Positions 17,323 through 25,683 of a stretch of DNA of 64,000 nt are shown here, one piece after another (position 1 is the first letter of the stretch; each line of letters opens with the position of its first letter). This DNA comes from Sphingopyxis sp. QXT-31. Its GTDB lineage: Bacteria > Pseudomonadota > Alphaproteobacteria > Sphingomonadales > Sphingomonadaceae. Under the pieces are notes generated by a model. The model saw only the letters and a list, made by a program, of their open reading frames with translations, did not search any database and had not been told where the DNA came from. The translations under genes and the position numbers were made by a program. The DNA lies in NCBI RefSeq assembly GCF_001984035.1, contig NZ_CP019449.1, forward strand, positions 2,728,001 to 2,792,000. Direction: 5' to 3'.

Positions 17323-17350
17323 CGGGGTGGGTGAAAGCCCACCCCGTTTC
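17323..17350 (+). terminator. Terminator of the OmpA-like gene
   Basis: Stem CGGGGTGGG / CCCACCCCG with loop TGAAAG, then TTTCG. It starts 7 nt after the stop codon. Confidence 0.85.
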
Positions 17351-17411
17351 GATTCAAAGCCGCCTTATTTTTCGTTCGTGTCGAGCGTGATCTATATGAC
17401 GGCTTGTTCGC

Positions 17412-17440
17412 CCTCCCCGCACCACCGGCACGGGGAGGAT
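17412..17440. repeat. Short solo hairpin resembling repeat-family ends
   Basis: CCTCCCCG and CGGGGAGG (8-bp arms, 11-nt loop) followed by ATCG. It lies between the convergent OmpA-like and SDR genes. It resembles the GATCCTCCC...GGGAGGATC ends of the longer elements at 25.5, 30.6 and 42.1 kb, with the long interior missing. Confidence 0.5.
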
Positions 17441-17446
17441 CGCCGG

Positions 17447-18250
17447 TCAAACCCCTTCGCTGACCCGGTAACGCTCGCCGACCTCGCGCCGCGACAGCCC
17501 CGGCCCCATCGCCAGCCGCGCGGCATGATAGGCGTCCCACTGGCTTTCATCGGCGAGCGGCGGGATCGTGACTTCCTCGCCGCGATCGAGGCCCAGCAGC
17601 GCCGCGTCGACCAGATCGTCGGCGTCCATCACCATCTCGGCCGGAAAGGCGTCGATATCCTTGCCCGAACGTTCCCAGATTTCGGTGCGCGTCGCGCCGG
17701 GCAGCACCGCTTGAACCAGCACGCCCTGTTCGCGCACGCTGTTCGCCAGCGACAGGCTGAGGTTGAGCAGAAAGGCCTTCGATCCGCTGTACACGCCCTC
17801 GAAGGTCTCGGGCGCGAGCGCCAGGACCGAGGCGATATTGACGATCGCGCCCGTGCCGCGCGCGGCAAAGCCCTTGCCCGCCGCGATCGCCAGCCGCGCC
17901 GCGGCGGTGATGTTCAGCGCGATGATCGTCTGGATCTCGGCCGCGCTATTTTCCAGCGTGCCGCCGTTCAGGGACATGCCGGCATTGTTCACGAACAAAG
18001 TGATCGCCGCATCGTCGATCAGCCGTTGCTCGATCCGCGTCACGTCGTCGCTGTTGGTGAGGTCGGCGGCAATTACATCGACCGCGATGTCATGCTCGGC
18101 GCGCAGCTTCGTCGCCAGCGCCTCCATCTGCGCAGCATTGCGCGCGACGAGGATCAGGTCTTGCCCGCGCTTGGCGAGGCGGTCGGCATAGACGGCGCCG
18201 AGGCCGGTCGAAGCGCCCGTGATCAGGGCGGTTCCGTTGGGGATGGTCAT
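17447..18250 (-). CDS. Short-chain dehydrogenase/reductase
   Basis: SDR of 267 residues: TGASTGLG cofactor motif, FVNNAG, catalytic Ser in NIASVLA and YSGSK (YxxxK). It resembles the YdfG/DltE-like branch (RGQDLILVARN). It is divergent from an HxlR regulator 84 bp away, the usual arrangement for HxlR-controlled oxidoreductases that respond to quinones or aldehydes. Substrate unknown. Confidence 0.9.
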   Translation of the reverse strand: MTIPNGTALITGASTGLGAVYADRLAKRGQDLILVARNAAQMEALATKLRAEHDIAVDVIAADLTNSDDVTRIEQRLIDDAAITLFVNNAGMSLNGGTLENSAAEIQTIIALNITAAARLAIAAGKGFAARGTGAIVNIASVLALAPETFEGVYSGSKAFLLNLSLSLANSVREQGVLVQAVLPGATRTEIWERSGKDIDAFPAEMVMDADDLVDAALLGLDRGEEVTIPPLADESQWDAYHAARLAMGPGLSRREVGERYRVSEGV

Positions 18251-18293
18251 AATTTTGCTCCTTCAAAGACGGCCCCCGGAGTATCCCGGCAAG

Positions 18294-18318
18294 AGTCGCT
18301 TGCAAAATGATAGTGACT
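18294..18318. promoter_or_regulatory. Inverted repeat between SDR and HxlR genes (candidate operator)
   Basis: AGTCGCT, an 11-nt spacer, then AGTGACT (6 of 7 positions pair) in the 84-bp divergent region. HxlR-family repressors commonly bind such a site to control both genes. Inference from position and symmetry only. Confidence 0.4.
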
Positions 18319-18334
18319 GCCCCATATGGCTTCA

Positions 18335-18772
18335 ATGGGTACGCAAGAAAATAATTCGGGCATCTGCCCCGTCGACCGCGGGCTGATGCGCGTCGGCGAC
18401 CGCTGGAGCATATTGATCCTGCGCGACATCGACCGCGGGCTGACGCGCTACGACCAGATCCGTACCAGCCTCGGCATCGCGCCGAACATATTGGCGCGGC
18501 GGCTGGCCGCGCTCACCGAGGCCGGGCTGATCGAAAAGCGCCGCTACAGCGCGCGGCCCCCGCGCGACGAATATCTGCTGACCGAAGCCGGGCGCGACTT
18601 CCTGCCGATCCTCGCGGCAATCGGCGCCTGGGGGCGCAAACATAATGGCAGCGGCGCGTTGACGCGCCAGATCGACGCCGAGACGGGAGAGCCGGTCCGG
18701 CCGGTCGTTATCGACGCGAACACCGGCGCGCCACTGGGATCGCGCCCGCTCCGCATCGAATATCCGGACTAA
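18335..18772 (+). CDS. HxlR-family transcriptional regulator
   Basis: Winged-helix regulator of about 145 residues. The HxlR signature is GICPVDRGLMRVGDRWSILILRDI, then RYDQIRTSLGIAPNILARRL (recognition helix) and LTEAGLIEKRRYS (wing). A single Cys precedes the wHTH, as in redox-sensing members such as HypR/YodB. ATG 18335 (MGTQEN) is preferred; ATG 18326 is also in frame. It likely represses the divergent SDR gene and itself. Confidence 0.9.
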   Translation: MGTQENNSGICPVDRGLMRVGDRWSILILRDIDRGLTRYDQIRTSLGIAPNILARRLAALTEAGLIEKRRYSARPPRDEYLLTEAGRDFLPILAAIGAWGRKHNGSGALTRQIDAETGEPVRPVVIDANTGAPLGSRPLRIEYPD

Positions 18773-18805
18773 ATCCCTCTCCGCTTGGGGAGGGCCGCGG
18801 GCTAA

Positions 18806-19288
18806 CTATTTGTACATGCCCTCGCGCAGGTTGATGCCGTGCTCGATCCAGACCTTGAGCGCACACAGCATCTGCGACCAGCCCTGGCAATTGCCGTAGG
18901 AAGCGCCGAGTGCCCCCTGGTTCTCGCGCCAGCCTTCCTCGGCGATCTCGACGAGCGTGCGACCGTCGTCGAGCGCCTTGAAGCTCATCGTCACCCGCGT
19001 GCGGTAATCGGCATCCTTGAGTTCGGCGCCATCCACGTTTGGCGCCTCGCCCTCGTTCGCCTGCCATTCGAGGACGATCTTCTCGTCCTCGACGACTTCG
19101 ATGACATAAACGGGGAAAGCGCCCGGAAAATCGTGGAAGTCCCACTCCACCGTCGCGCCGGTCTCGAGCCGGCCTTTCGCGCCGCCGGTGGTGAAATAGT
19201 TCGACAGTTTCGCGGGGTCCGCGACCGCCTCGAACACCTCGTGCACCGGCTTCGCGATCCGCGCCGCCACCCGGAATTTCAGTTCCAT
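18806..19288 (-). CDS. SRPBCC/AHSA1-family protein
   Basis: 160-residue START-like domain protein (MELKFRVAARIAKPVHEVFEAVADPAKLSNYF). It ends in a segment rich in Trp and Gly (GNCQGWSQMLCALKVWIEHG), as in AHSA1/YndB-type proteins. GGAGA precedes the start. It is divergent from an ArsR regulator; ArsR-AHSA1 pairs are common and their ligand is generally unknown. Confidence 0.88.
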   Translation of the reverse strand: MELKFRVAARIAKPVHEVFEAVADPAKLSNYFTTGGAKGRLETGATVEWDFHDFPGAFPVYVIEVVEDEKIVLEWQANEGEAPNVDGAELKDADYRTRVTMSFKALDDGRTLVEIAEEGWRENQGALGASYGNCQGWSQMLCALKVWIEHGINLREGMYK

Positions 19289-19320
19289 ATCCAGTCTCCG
19301 CTTGAGTCGCTGCCTTTTAT

Positions 19321-19336
19321 GTTATATTTATATAAC
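19321..19336. promoter_or_regulatory. Perfect 16-bp palindrome abutting the arsR start codon
   Basis: GTTATAT-TT-ATATAAC ends exactly one base before the ATG of the ArsR gene, in a 48-bp divergent region. TATAAC within it could be a -10 box, which would make the regulator mRNA leaderless or nearly so, and binding here would block both genes. Confidence 0.7.
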
Positions 19337-19669
19337 ATGTCAATTCACGACCAGTTCGACGCGACCTTCAAGGCGCTCGCCTCGCCGATCCGGCGGCAGA
19401 TACTCGACGACCTGAAGGACCAGCCGCTGACCACCGGGGCCTTGTGCGGCCATTTCGCCGACATCGACCGCTGCACGGTGATGCAGCATCTCAAGGTGCT
19501 GGAGGATGCCGGGCTGGTGATCGCCGAGCGCCGCGGCCGCGAGCGCTGGAACCATCTCAACGCGATGCCGATCCAGGACATCCACGACCGCTGGATCGGC
19601 CCCCACGCCGCCGCCGCGAGCGCGCGGCTCGCGCGCTTCAAGCAGGCAGTCGAAACGGCAGCGACATGA
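19337..19669 (+). CDS. ArsR-family winged-helix repressor
   Basis: 110 residues: FDATFKALASPIRRQILDDL, then DRCTVMQHLKVLEDAGLVIAERRGRERWNHLN, the wHTH of ArsR regulators that partner AHSA1 proteins. There is no metal-binding ELCVCD motif, so it is probably not a metal sensor. No Shine-Dalgarno can be seen because a palindrome abuts the ATG. It probably represses itself and the divergent AHSA1 gene. Confidence 0.9.
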   Translation: MSIHDQFDATFKALASPIRRQILDDLKDQPLTTGALCGHFADIDRCTVMQHLKVLEDAGLVIAERRGRERWNHLNAMPIQDIHDRWIGPHAAAASARLARFKQAVETAAT

Positions 19670-19673
19670 TGCG

Positions 19674-20513
19674 CTAGGGAGCCGCCTTTTCCGCGAGCTT
19701 CTCCGCGCAGTCGTCCACCGCCGCATAGAGCGGGCTCAGCATGTCATACATGCTGCGCTGCTTCCCAATGACCCTGACAAGGCCTTTAGCCGTCCGGATG
19801 TGCAGCGAATCCTCGCGCATGATCGAATGGGGCGCGGGCGCCTCCACCGGGCCATCCTCGCCCACCCCGCTCATATCGACCGCATAAGCCATGCCCTTGC
19901 CCTCGAGGCGGGACAGTTCGGCACGCATTTGCGGGCATTGGACCGAATCGACCAACTCGGTCCTTATGTTGGCCCGAAGCACGGTCGCTGGCGACGGAAG
20001 TTCGGAAAAGATCCGCGCAGCATCGAGCAACCACACATCCGAATCCGGTTCGACACCTTCGCGCTTTAGCGCGGCGACGAGCGTCGCAGGATCGAAGGAT
20101 TGCCGGAAGAATTCGCCGAGCGGGCTATGCTCGTCGAGTGCCGCTACCGGTATATTGACCTTGCGCAAGACGAACAGGCAGTCGTTGCGATCGACGTCCC
20201 ATTGCCCCACCGCCCGGCAATAGCCGCGAATCTCGCCCGATTGATAATGGCCATAGTCGCTGAATTTCTTGTAGGTGACGATTTCGGCCTGGGGGCGATA
20301 TCCCGGTCTGTCGGGGATATCCTTCATCGCATCGTCGATGATCGGCCCCTTGTGCTGCTCCAGCCAGTCGGCGTAGCGCCCATAAAGGCCGACCATATCA
20401 TATCCGTCGAGCGTCATCGGCAGATCGTCGCGCGGCGGCGGTGGCGGCGGCGGCGCAGCCGCCGCCGCCACCGCCGCGCCGCACGCCAGCATCGCCAGGG
20501 CGAGACGCCTCAC
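19674..20513 (-). CDS. Secreted protein with proline tract, coupled to the M2 peptidase
   Basis: 279 residues from GTG 20513, which overlaps the peptidase stop as GTGA. The signal peptide VRRLALAMLACGAAVAAAAA is followed by a seven-proline run. Conserved-looking parts are a Cys pair in EIRGYCRAVGQWDVDRNDC and a later pair in VQCPQMR and VDDCAEK, suggesting disulfides in the periplasm. I do not recognise the family. The translational coupling suggests a role connected with the peptidase, for example as an inhibitor, chaperone or accessory factor (inference). Confidence 0.75.
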   Translation of the reverse strand: MRRLALAMLACGAAVAAAAAPPPPPPPRDDLPMTLDGYDMVGLYGRYADWLEQHKGPIIDDAMKDIPDRPGYRPQAEIVTYKKFSDYGHYQSGEIRGYCRAVGQWDVDRNDCLFVLRKVNIPVAALDEHSPLGEFFRQSFDPATLVAALKREGVEPDSDVWLLDAARIFSELPSPATVLRANIRTELVDSVQCPQMRAELSRLEGKGMAYAVDMSGVGEDGPVEAPAPHSIMREDSLHIRTAKGLVRVIGKQRSMYDMLSPLYAAVDDCAEKLAEKAAP

Positions 20514-22360
20514 CACCCGGTCGGCTTGCCCTTGTTCTGCTCGTCGAGCCATGCCTTCAGCGGCGCGAAATATTCGGCCATCGCCTTGCCCGACATCTCG
20601 CGGCTGCCGGTGAAGGCCTCCAAAGCGTCGGGCCAGGGCTTCGACGCGCCCATTTCGAGCATCGCGTTCAATTTCGCGCCAACCTCCTTGTTGCCGTAGA
20701 AGGAGCAGCGGTGGAGCGGTCCCTTCCACCCCGCCTGGTCGCATGCGGCTTTGTAGAACTGGAACTGCAGGATGCGCGCGAGGAAATAGCGCGTGTAGGG
20801 CGTGTTGCCCGGGATATGGAACTTCGCCCCCGCGTCGAAGGCCTCGGCCGGGCGCTGGCCCGGCGGGACGATGCCCTGATATTGGGTGCGCAGCTGGGTC
20901 CAGGCCTTGTTGTAATCGGCGGGCTTGATCGTGCCGTCGAACACGCCCCAGCGCCAGCGGTCGACGAGCAGGCCGAAGGGCAGGAAGGCGACCTTGTCCA
21001 TCGCCTGGCGCAGCAAGAGGCCGGTGTCCTTGTCGGCGCTCGGCACTTTGGCCTCGTCGAGCAGGCCGATGTCCACCAGATATTGCGGCGTGATCGACAG
21101 CGCGACGAAATCGCCGATCGCCTCGTGGAAGCCGTCGTTGGCACCGTTGAGGTAGAGGAACGGCTGCTCCTTATAGGCGCGCTGGTAGTAGTTGTGGCCG
21201 AGTTCGTGGTGGATGGTGACGAAATCGTCGGCATTCACCTTGATGCACATCTTGATGCGGATATCGTCCTTGTTGTCGATATCCCACGCCGAGGCGTGGC
21301 ACACGACCTCGCGGTCGGCGGGCTTGGTGAACATGCTGCGCTTCCAGAAAGTCTCGGGCAGCGCTTCCATGCCGAGCGACGAATAGAAATTCTCGCCCGC
21401 CTTGACCATGTCGAGCGGGCCCTTGCCCTTTTCGGTCAGGAGGTCGCCGATGTCGTAGCCGAGTTCGCCCGAACCCGCGGGCGCTACCAGCGGGTAGATA
21501 TTGCCCCATTCCTGCGCCCACATATTGCCGAGCAGGTCGGCACGGATCGGACCGGTCTTGGGCTGCACCGCGTCGCCATATTTCTCGTTGAGCTTCGAGC
21601 GGACATAGGTGTGGAGCGCCATGTAGAGCGGCTTCACTTCCTGCCAAAGCCGCTCGGTGGTCTTGGCGAATTCCTCCGGCGGCATGTCGTAACCCGAGCG
21701 CCACATCGCGCCGGTGTTCGCGAAGCCCAGCTCCTTCGCGCCCTCATTGGCGATGCCGACCAGCTTGGCGTAATCCTGCTTCATCGGCGCGCCGACATTG
21801 TCGTGCCAGCTGGTCCACATTTCGGCGAATTCGGCGGGAGTGTGCTGGAGATTGCCCATCTCGGCCTCGATATCCGAGCCCGAGATTTCCTTGCCCTTCA
21901 GCGTGCCGCGCCCCTTGCCGTACTGCGACTGGAGGTCGGTCGCGATGCGGTTGAGCTCGGTCGCGGCGCCCGGCTTGGTCGGCGCGGGGAGGACGAGGCC
22001 GTTGCGCAAGATGTCGAGCTTGCGCTTGGTATCGTCGCTGAGCCCCGGCACGCTCGCATATTTCGCGGCCTCGAGCGCATATTTGACCGCCTTTTCGGTG
22101 CCGACGGCGTTGATCCGCGAGGCCATCGCGTCGGTGTCCTCGGTGAGGTAGGTCGCGTTGACCCAGTTCACCTGACTCGCCTCGACCGTATAGTCGAACA
22201 GATCCTTTTCGGCGGCGGCGATAAAGGCGTCGGCGTCCGCCGCGGTGGGTTGCGCCGACTTGCCGGCCGCGGGCTTGTCCTTCGCCTTTTCGGCCGCCAG
22301 CGCGGGGCCGGCGAGCGCGAGCGACAAGGCGAGCGACATCGTCGAGATCATGGCTTTCAT
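20510..22360 (-). CDS. M2-family (ACE-like) zinc metallopeptidase
   Basis: 616-residue exported peptidase with a signal peptide (cleavage near PALAAE). The zinc site is HELGH at residues 385-389 with third ligand Glu413 in GFHEAIGDF; the 24-residue spacing from the second His equals that of angiotensin-converting enzyme. Family segment VNWVNATYLTED is near residue 64. Bacterial M2 enzymes are peptidyl-dipeptidases, so it probably trims peptides in the periplasm. It is the upstream gene of a two-gene coupled unit. Confidence 0.93.
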   Translation of the reverse strand: MKAMISTMSLALSLALAGPALAAEKAKDKPAAGKSAQPTAADADAFIAAAEKDLFDYTVEASQVNWVNATYLTEDTDAMASRINAVGTEKAVKYALEAAKYASVPGLSDDTKRKLDILRNGLVLPAPTKPGAATELNRIATDLQSQYGKGRGTLKGKEISGSDIEAEMGNLQHTPAEFAEMWTSWHDNVGAPMKQDYAKLVGIANEGAKELGFANTGAMWRSGYDMPPEEFAKTTERLWQEVKPLYMALHTYVRSKLNEKYGDAVQPKTGPIRADLLGNMWAQEWGNIYPLVAPAGSGELGYDIGDLLTEKGKGPLDMVKAGENFYSSLGMEALPETFWKRSMFTKPADREVVCHASAWDIDNKDDIRIKMCIKVNADDFVTIHHELGHNYYQRAYKEQPFLYLNGANDGFHEAIGDFVALSITPQYLVDIGLLDEAKVPSADKDTGLLLRQAMDKVAFLPFGLLVDRWRWGVFDGTIKPADYNKAWTQLRTQYQGIVPPGQRPAEAFDAGAKFHIPGNTPYTRYFLARILQFQFYKAACDQAGWKGPLHRCSFYGNKEVGAKLNAMLEMGASKPWPDALEAFTGSREMSGKAMAEYFAPLKAWLDEQNKGKPTGW

Positions 22361-22433
22361 GGGGGTGCGATCCTCATCTGGTGGTGCGCTCTGTGGCGCC
22401 GTGAAGGCTGTTTGGACCCGCCCGCCGACAGGG

Positions 22434-23183
22434 TCAAGCCGCGAGGAAGGCCGCCATCGCGTCGCCCATTTCGGGCTGGGTGACGCTCGACATATGCGTG
22501 CCGGGGACGGTCACCAGCCGCGCGTCGGCAAGCGCCGCAGCCAGCTCGGGGGCCGAACCATTGTCCTGGTCCGCCTCGCCGCAGACGAGCAGGGTCGGCA
22601 TGGTGATCGCCGCGAGCATGTCGGGCGAGGTATCGGTGAAGCTGTCGAGCAAATGCCCCGCAGCGATGCGGTCGACCCTCATCGTCTTCATGAACTGGAT
22701 CGACAGCCACGTGTCGTCGCCGCGCTTCGCGCTTTCATATTCGGCGATGACGCGCTTGAAGAAGGCGCCGCGCCGCTGCCAGCCCGCGAGCCCCGCAAGC
22801 CCCATGCCGCCGAGGATCAGGCGGCGCGGCTTCATACCCGCAACGACCGCGCGCACGCTGGTCCGCGCGCCGAGCGAGAAGCCGCCGAGATCGAAATCGC
22901 CGAGGCTGAAATGCGCGACCAGATCTTCGAGGTCGTGGACCAGCACATCGGGCGGATAAAGCCCCTCTTCGTGCGGCGCCTCGCTCGACCCGTGGATGCG
23001 GAGGTCGGGCATGATCACGCGAAAGCCGGCACCGGCGATCTTCGCCGCGGTGCCGAATTTGATCCAGTTGACCTCGGCGCTCGAAAAGAGCCCGTGGAGG
23101 AGCACGACGGGACGGCCTTCACCGATCTCGCGCACGGCGAGGCGCACGCCGTCGCGGGCTTCGAAAAACGCCGGGTCGGTCAT
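22434..23183 (-). CDS. Alpha/beta hydrolase
   Basis: 249 residues from ATG 23183, which overlaps the upstream stop as ATGA. Features are the oxyanion segment VVLLHGLFSS, nucleophile elbow GFSLGA (Ser in GxSxG), CGEADQDN (acid loop) and a late His in VPGTHMSSV. This is the complete catalytic triad of an esterase/lactonase-like enzyme. Co-transcribed with the DsbA-type isomerase. Substrate unknown. Confidence 0.9.
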   Translation of the reverse strand: MTDPAFFEARDGVRLAVREIGEGRPVVLLHGLFSSAEVNWIKFGTAAKIAGAGFRVIMPDLRIHGSSEAPHEEGLYPPDVLVHDLEDLVAHFSLGDFDLGGFSLGARTSVRAVVAGMKPRRLILGGMGLAGLAGWQRRGAFFKRVIAEYESAKRGDDTWLSIQFMKTMRVDRIAAGHLLDSFTDTSPDMLAAITMPTLLVCGEADQDNGSAPELAAALADARLVTVPGTHMSSVTQPEMGDAMAAFLAA

Positions 23184-23827
23184 CGCGGCAACAGGCCCTT
23201 CTGTTCCATGCGCCAGCGCGCCATGTCGATGCGGTCCTGCCCGAAGAAGGGCTCGCCGTCGAAGACCAAGGTCGGTACGCCCCAATGGCCGGCGATCTCG
23301 AGCGCGACCTGGTTGGCGGCGATCTCGGTATCGAGCGTATCGGCGTCGCGCTCCGCCTCGGCATCCAGCTCGGCTAGGTCGAGCCCGGCACGCTTGGCGG
23401 CGCCCGCGAGATGGTCGCCGAGGTGCCAGTCGACCGCGCCGCCCCAGATGAGCTGCGCCGCCTCATGCGCGAAGGCGAGGCTCTTGCCGCGGCGCGACGC
23501 GGCCTGGCCGAGGCGCGTGAGGCGGTAGATGTACGGCTGCTCGGCGGCGATCTCGCGCGTCATGATGTCCTGCACGATCGGGTCGGGGCGCGGCGGGCCG
23601 AAGGGGATGCCGTGGAACTGCGCGACGCGGATCATGTCGCGCATCGTGTAGCTCAGCCAGTTGGGGTGGTTGCGCTCGAAGAAATCGGGCTGGCGGATCG
23701 CGAGCGGATAGACCGGGCGCAGGTTGATCGCGAGGTCGTGGCTCGCCGCGAGCGCGCGGTAGCGGGCGATGCAGAGGTAGCTGTACGGCGAGCGGAAGGA
23801 CCAGAAAAGGTCGGCGGTCAGGGTCAT
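23180..23827 (-). CDS. DsbA-family protein, 2-hydroxychromene-2-carboxylate isomerase type
   Basis: 215 residues (MTLTADLFWSFRSPYSYLC). FxSPYSY is the glutathione-binding motif of the thioredoxin-fold HCCA isomerase/kappa-GST group, and GVPTLVFDGEPFFGQDRI is the C-terminal cis-Pro region of the fold. Known members act in naphthalene-type aromatic degradation, but no pathway genes are nearby, so a general GSH-dependent role is as likely. Divergent from marR. Confidence 0.85.
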   Translation of the reverse strand: MTLTADLFWSFRSPYSYLCIARYRALAASHDLAINLRPVYPLAIRQPDFFERNHPNWLSYTMRDMIRVAQFHGIPFGPPRPDPIVQDIMTREIAAEQPYIYRLTRLGQAASRRGKSLAFAHEAAQLIWGGAVDWHLGDHLAGAAKRAGLDLAELDAEAERDADTLDTEIAANQVALEIAGHWGVPTLVFDGEPFFGQDRIDMARWRMEQKGLLPR

Positions 23828-23907
23828 GCACGCAGCATAGCGGCGGCGGGCGATTTGTCGATGTTGCGGCGGTAGCGAAACCGCCGCGCAGCACGACTTG
23901 CATTTAG

Positions 23908-23919
23908 TAGCAATTGCTA
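23908..23919. promoter_or_regulatory. MarR-type operator palindrome
   Basis: Perfect 12-bp palindrome TAGCAATTGCTA, 14 bp before the marR start, in an AT-rich stretch of the divergent region. Its size and position fit autorepression by the adjacent MarR protein. Confidence 0.65.
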
Positions 23920-23933
23920 TTATATCGCATGCC

Positions 23934-24380
23934 ATGAGTGAGACCATCGGCTTCCTGCTGAACGACACCGCGCGGATGTTTCGCCGCGATTTCAACGCGC
24001 GCACGAAGGAGAGCGGAATCACCGCGCTGCAGTCGCGCGTGCTCACTTATCTGGCGCGCTACCCCGGAATCCGGCAGGGCCCGCTCGCCGAACTGATCGA
24101 GGTCGAGCCGATCACGCTGTCGCGGATGATCGACCGGCTGGAGGAAGGCGCGCTGGTCGAGCGCCGCGCCGACCCCACCGACCGCCGCGCGTGGCAGCTT
24201 TACCTGACGGCGCAGGCCGAACCCTTGCTCGATCACCTCCGCCAGACCGCGAAGGCGGTGGTCGCCGAAGCCACCGAAGGGATGAGCGAGGCCGAGCGCG
24301 AGATGCTCGCGGCGCTGGTCGAGCGCGTCCGCGCCAATCTGTCGCGCCGCATATGCCAAAAAGAAAAAGAGACGATCTGA
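23934..24380 (+). CDS. MarR-family repressor of the efflux operon
   Basis: 148 residues: FLLNDTARMFRRDFNAR, then ITALQSRVLTYLARYPGIRQGPLAELIEVEPITLSRMIDRLEE and the wing RRADPTDRRAW, the MarR wHTH. Start ATG 23934 (MSETIG) follows the palindrome. Its stop overlaps the emrA-like start (TGATG), so it probably controls the EmrAB-type pump like EmrR/MprA. Confidence 0.93.
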   Translation: MSETIGFLLNDTARMFRRDFNARTKESGITALQSRVLTYLARYPGIRQGPLAELIEVEPITLSRMIDRLEEGALVERRADPTDRRAWQLYLTAQAEPLLDHLRQTAKAVVAEATEGMSEAEREMLAALVERVRANLSRRICQKEKETI

Positions 24381-25507
24381 TGGCCCAGCTCTCCACCACC
24401 CCGCCGAAGGCCGAAGAAGCCAAGCCCCCCAAGGCAGCACCCAAGGCAGACCCCGTGCCCGTGCCGCAGCCAGCGACCGCGTCCGATACTGCGGCGAAAC
24501 CGACTTTGCGCACCCGCCTCCTGATGTTCGGCCTGCCCGCCCTGCTGATTGCGGGCGGCGCCGGCTGGTGGCTGACCAGCGGCGGGTCGGTGTCGACCGA
24601 CAATGCCTATGTCCAGATGGACAAGGTCTCGATCGCCGCCGAGGTCGGCGGGCGGATCACCGAGGTCGCGGTGAAAGACGGGCAGAACGTGACCGCAGGC
24701 CAACTCCTCTTCCGCATCGACGGCGAGCCCTATCGGCTGAATGTCGCACAGGCGACCGCGGCGATCGACGCCGCCGAGGTCGAGGTCGGCAATTTGTCGG
24801 CGAGCGCGAACACGTCGAGCGTCGACATCGCCGCGGCGCGCGAGGATGTGAAATTCGCCGAAGTGACCTTCGGGCGCCAGGCGGCGCTGATGGAAAAGGG
24901 CTTCACCACCAGGGCGGCCTACGACGCCGCGCGCCACGCGGTGAGCCAGGCGCGCGAGCGCGTCCGCCAGGCCGAGGCCGCCGCCGCCGAGGCGCGCGTC
25001 AAGCTCGCCGCGGGCCCGTCCAGCGGGATCAACCCGCAGGTCGAGGCGGCGCGCGTCCAGCGCGCGCAGGCGCAGGTCAATCTCGGCCGCACCGAGGTGC
25101 GCGCGCCGAGCGCGGGACGCGTCGCGCAGTCGGACCGGCTGCAGATCGGCCCGATGATGGTCGCGGGGCTGCCCGCGGTGACCTTGGTCGACACGGCGCA
25201 TCCGTGGGTCGAGGCCAATTTCAAGGAAACCGACCTCGCCGACATGCGCGTCGGCCAGCGCGCCGAGATCAGCTTCGACGCCTATCCGGGGCTGAAGATC
25301 CGCGGCCATGTGCTGACGATCGGCGCGGGCACGGGCAGCGAATTTTCGGTGCTGCCGGCGCAGAACGCCACCGGCAACTGGGTCAAGGTGACGCAGCGCG
25401 TGCCGGTGAAGATCGCCTTCGACGAAAAACCGTCGCGCGAGATGATCGCGGGGCTGTCGGCCGATGTGCGGGTGTTCACCGGCAACGGGGCGGTGGCGGG
25501 GAAATAG
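24380..25507 (+). CDS. HlyD/EmrA-family membrane-fusion protein
   Basis: Periplasmic adaptor of an MFS drug pump, 375 residues. A Pro/Lys/Ala-rich cytoplasmic leader is followed by one membrane helix (LLMFGLPALLIAGGAGWWL at about 51-69), the EmrA hallmark STDNAYVQ, a biotinyl-lipoyl-like region, a coiled-coil hairpin rich in Ala/Glu/Arg (about 130-215) and the barrel domain VTLVDTAHPWVEANFKETDL. One-base overlap with marR. Confidence 0.93.
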   Translation: MAQLSTTPPKAEEAKPPKAAPKADPVPVPQPATASDTAAKPTLRTRLLMFGLPALLIAGGAGWWLTSGGSVSTDNAYVQMDKVSIAAEVGGRITEVAVKDGQNVTAGQLLFRIDGEPYRLNVAQATAAIDAAEVEVGNLSASANTSSVDIAAAREDVKFAEVTFGRQAALMEKGFTTRAAYDAARHAVSQARERVRQAEAAAAEARVKLAAGPSSGINPQVEAARVQRAQAQVNLGRTEVRAPSAGRVAQSDRLQIGPMMVAGLPAVTLVDTAHPWVEANFKETDLADMRVGQRAEISFDAYPGLKIRGHVLTIGAGTGSEFSVLPAQNATGNWVKVTQRVPVKIAFDEKPSREMIAGLSADVRVFTGNGAVAGK

Positions 25508-25541
25508 GGCGTGGGTGGCGTGGCCAATGCCTTCGACATCC

Positions 25542-25673
25542 GATCCTCCCTGTCGCGAAGCGATGGGGAGGTGGCAGCGCGGAGCGCTGACGGAGGGGCC
25601 TTGGCGCGACCGCCCCTCCACCACCCGCATCGCGGGCGGTCCCCCTCCCCACGCCTTCGGCGCAGGGAGGATC
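25542..25673 (+). repeat. Interspersed palindromic repeat family 1, copy A
   Basis: 132 bp bounded by GATCCTCCC and GGGAGGATC. Internal blocks shared with copies B and C: GCGAAGCGATGGGGAGGTGG, GACGGAGGGG, CCCCTCCACCAC and GGTCCCCCTCCCC. It lies inside the efflux operon between the adaptor and transporter genes, so it is transcribed and may affect their ratio; its right-end GGAGG is 13 nt from the transporter ATG. Confidence 0.85.
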
Positions 25674-25683
25674 TTTTCTAGCC

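Noticed and set aside
20441..22483. 680-codon open frame antisense to the M2 peptidase
   Set aside because: Mirror of the peptidase codons, no signal or domain, and the peptidase frame has its full zinc site.
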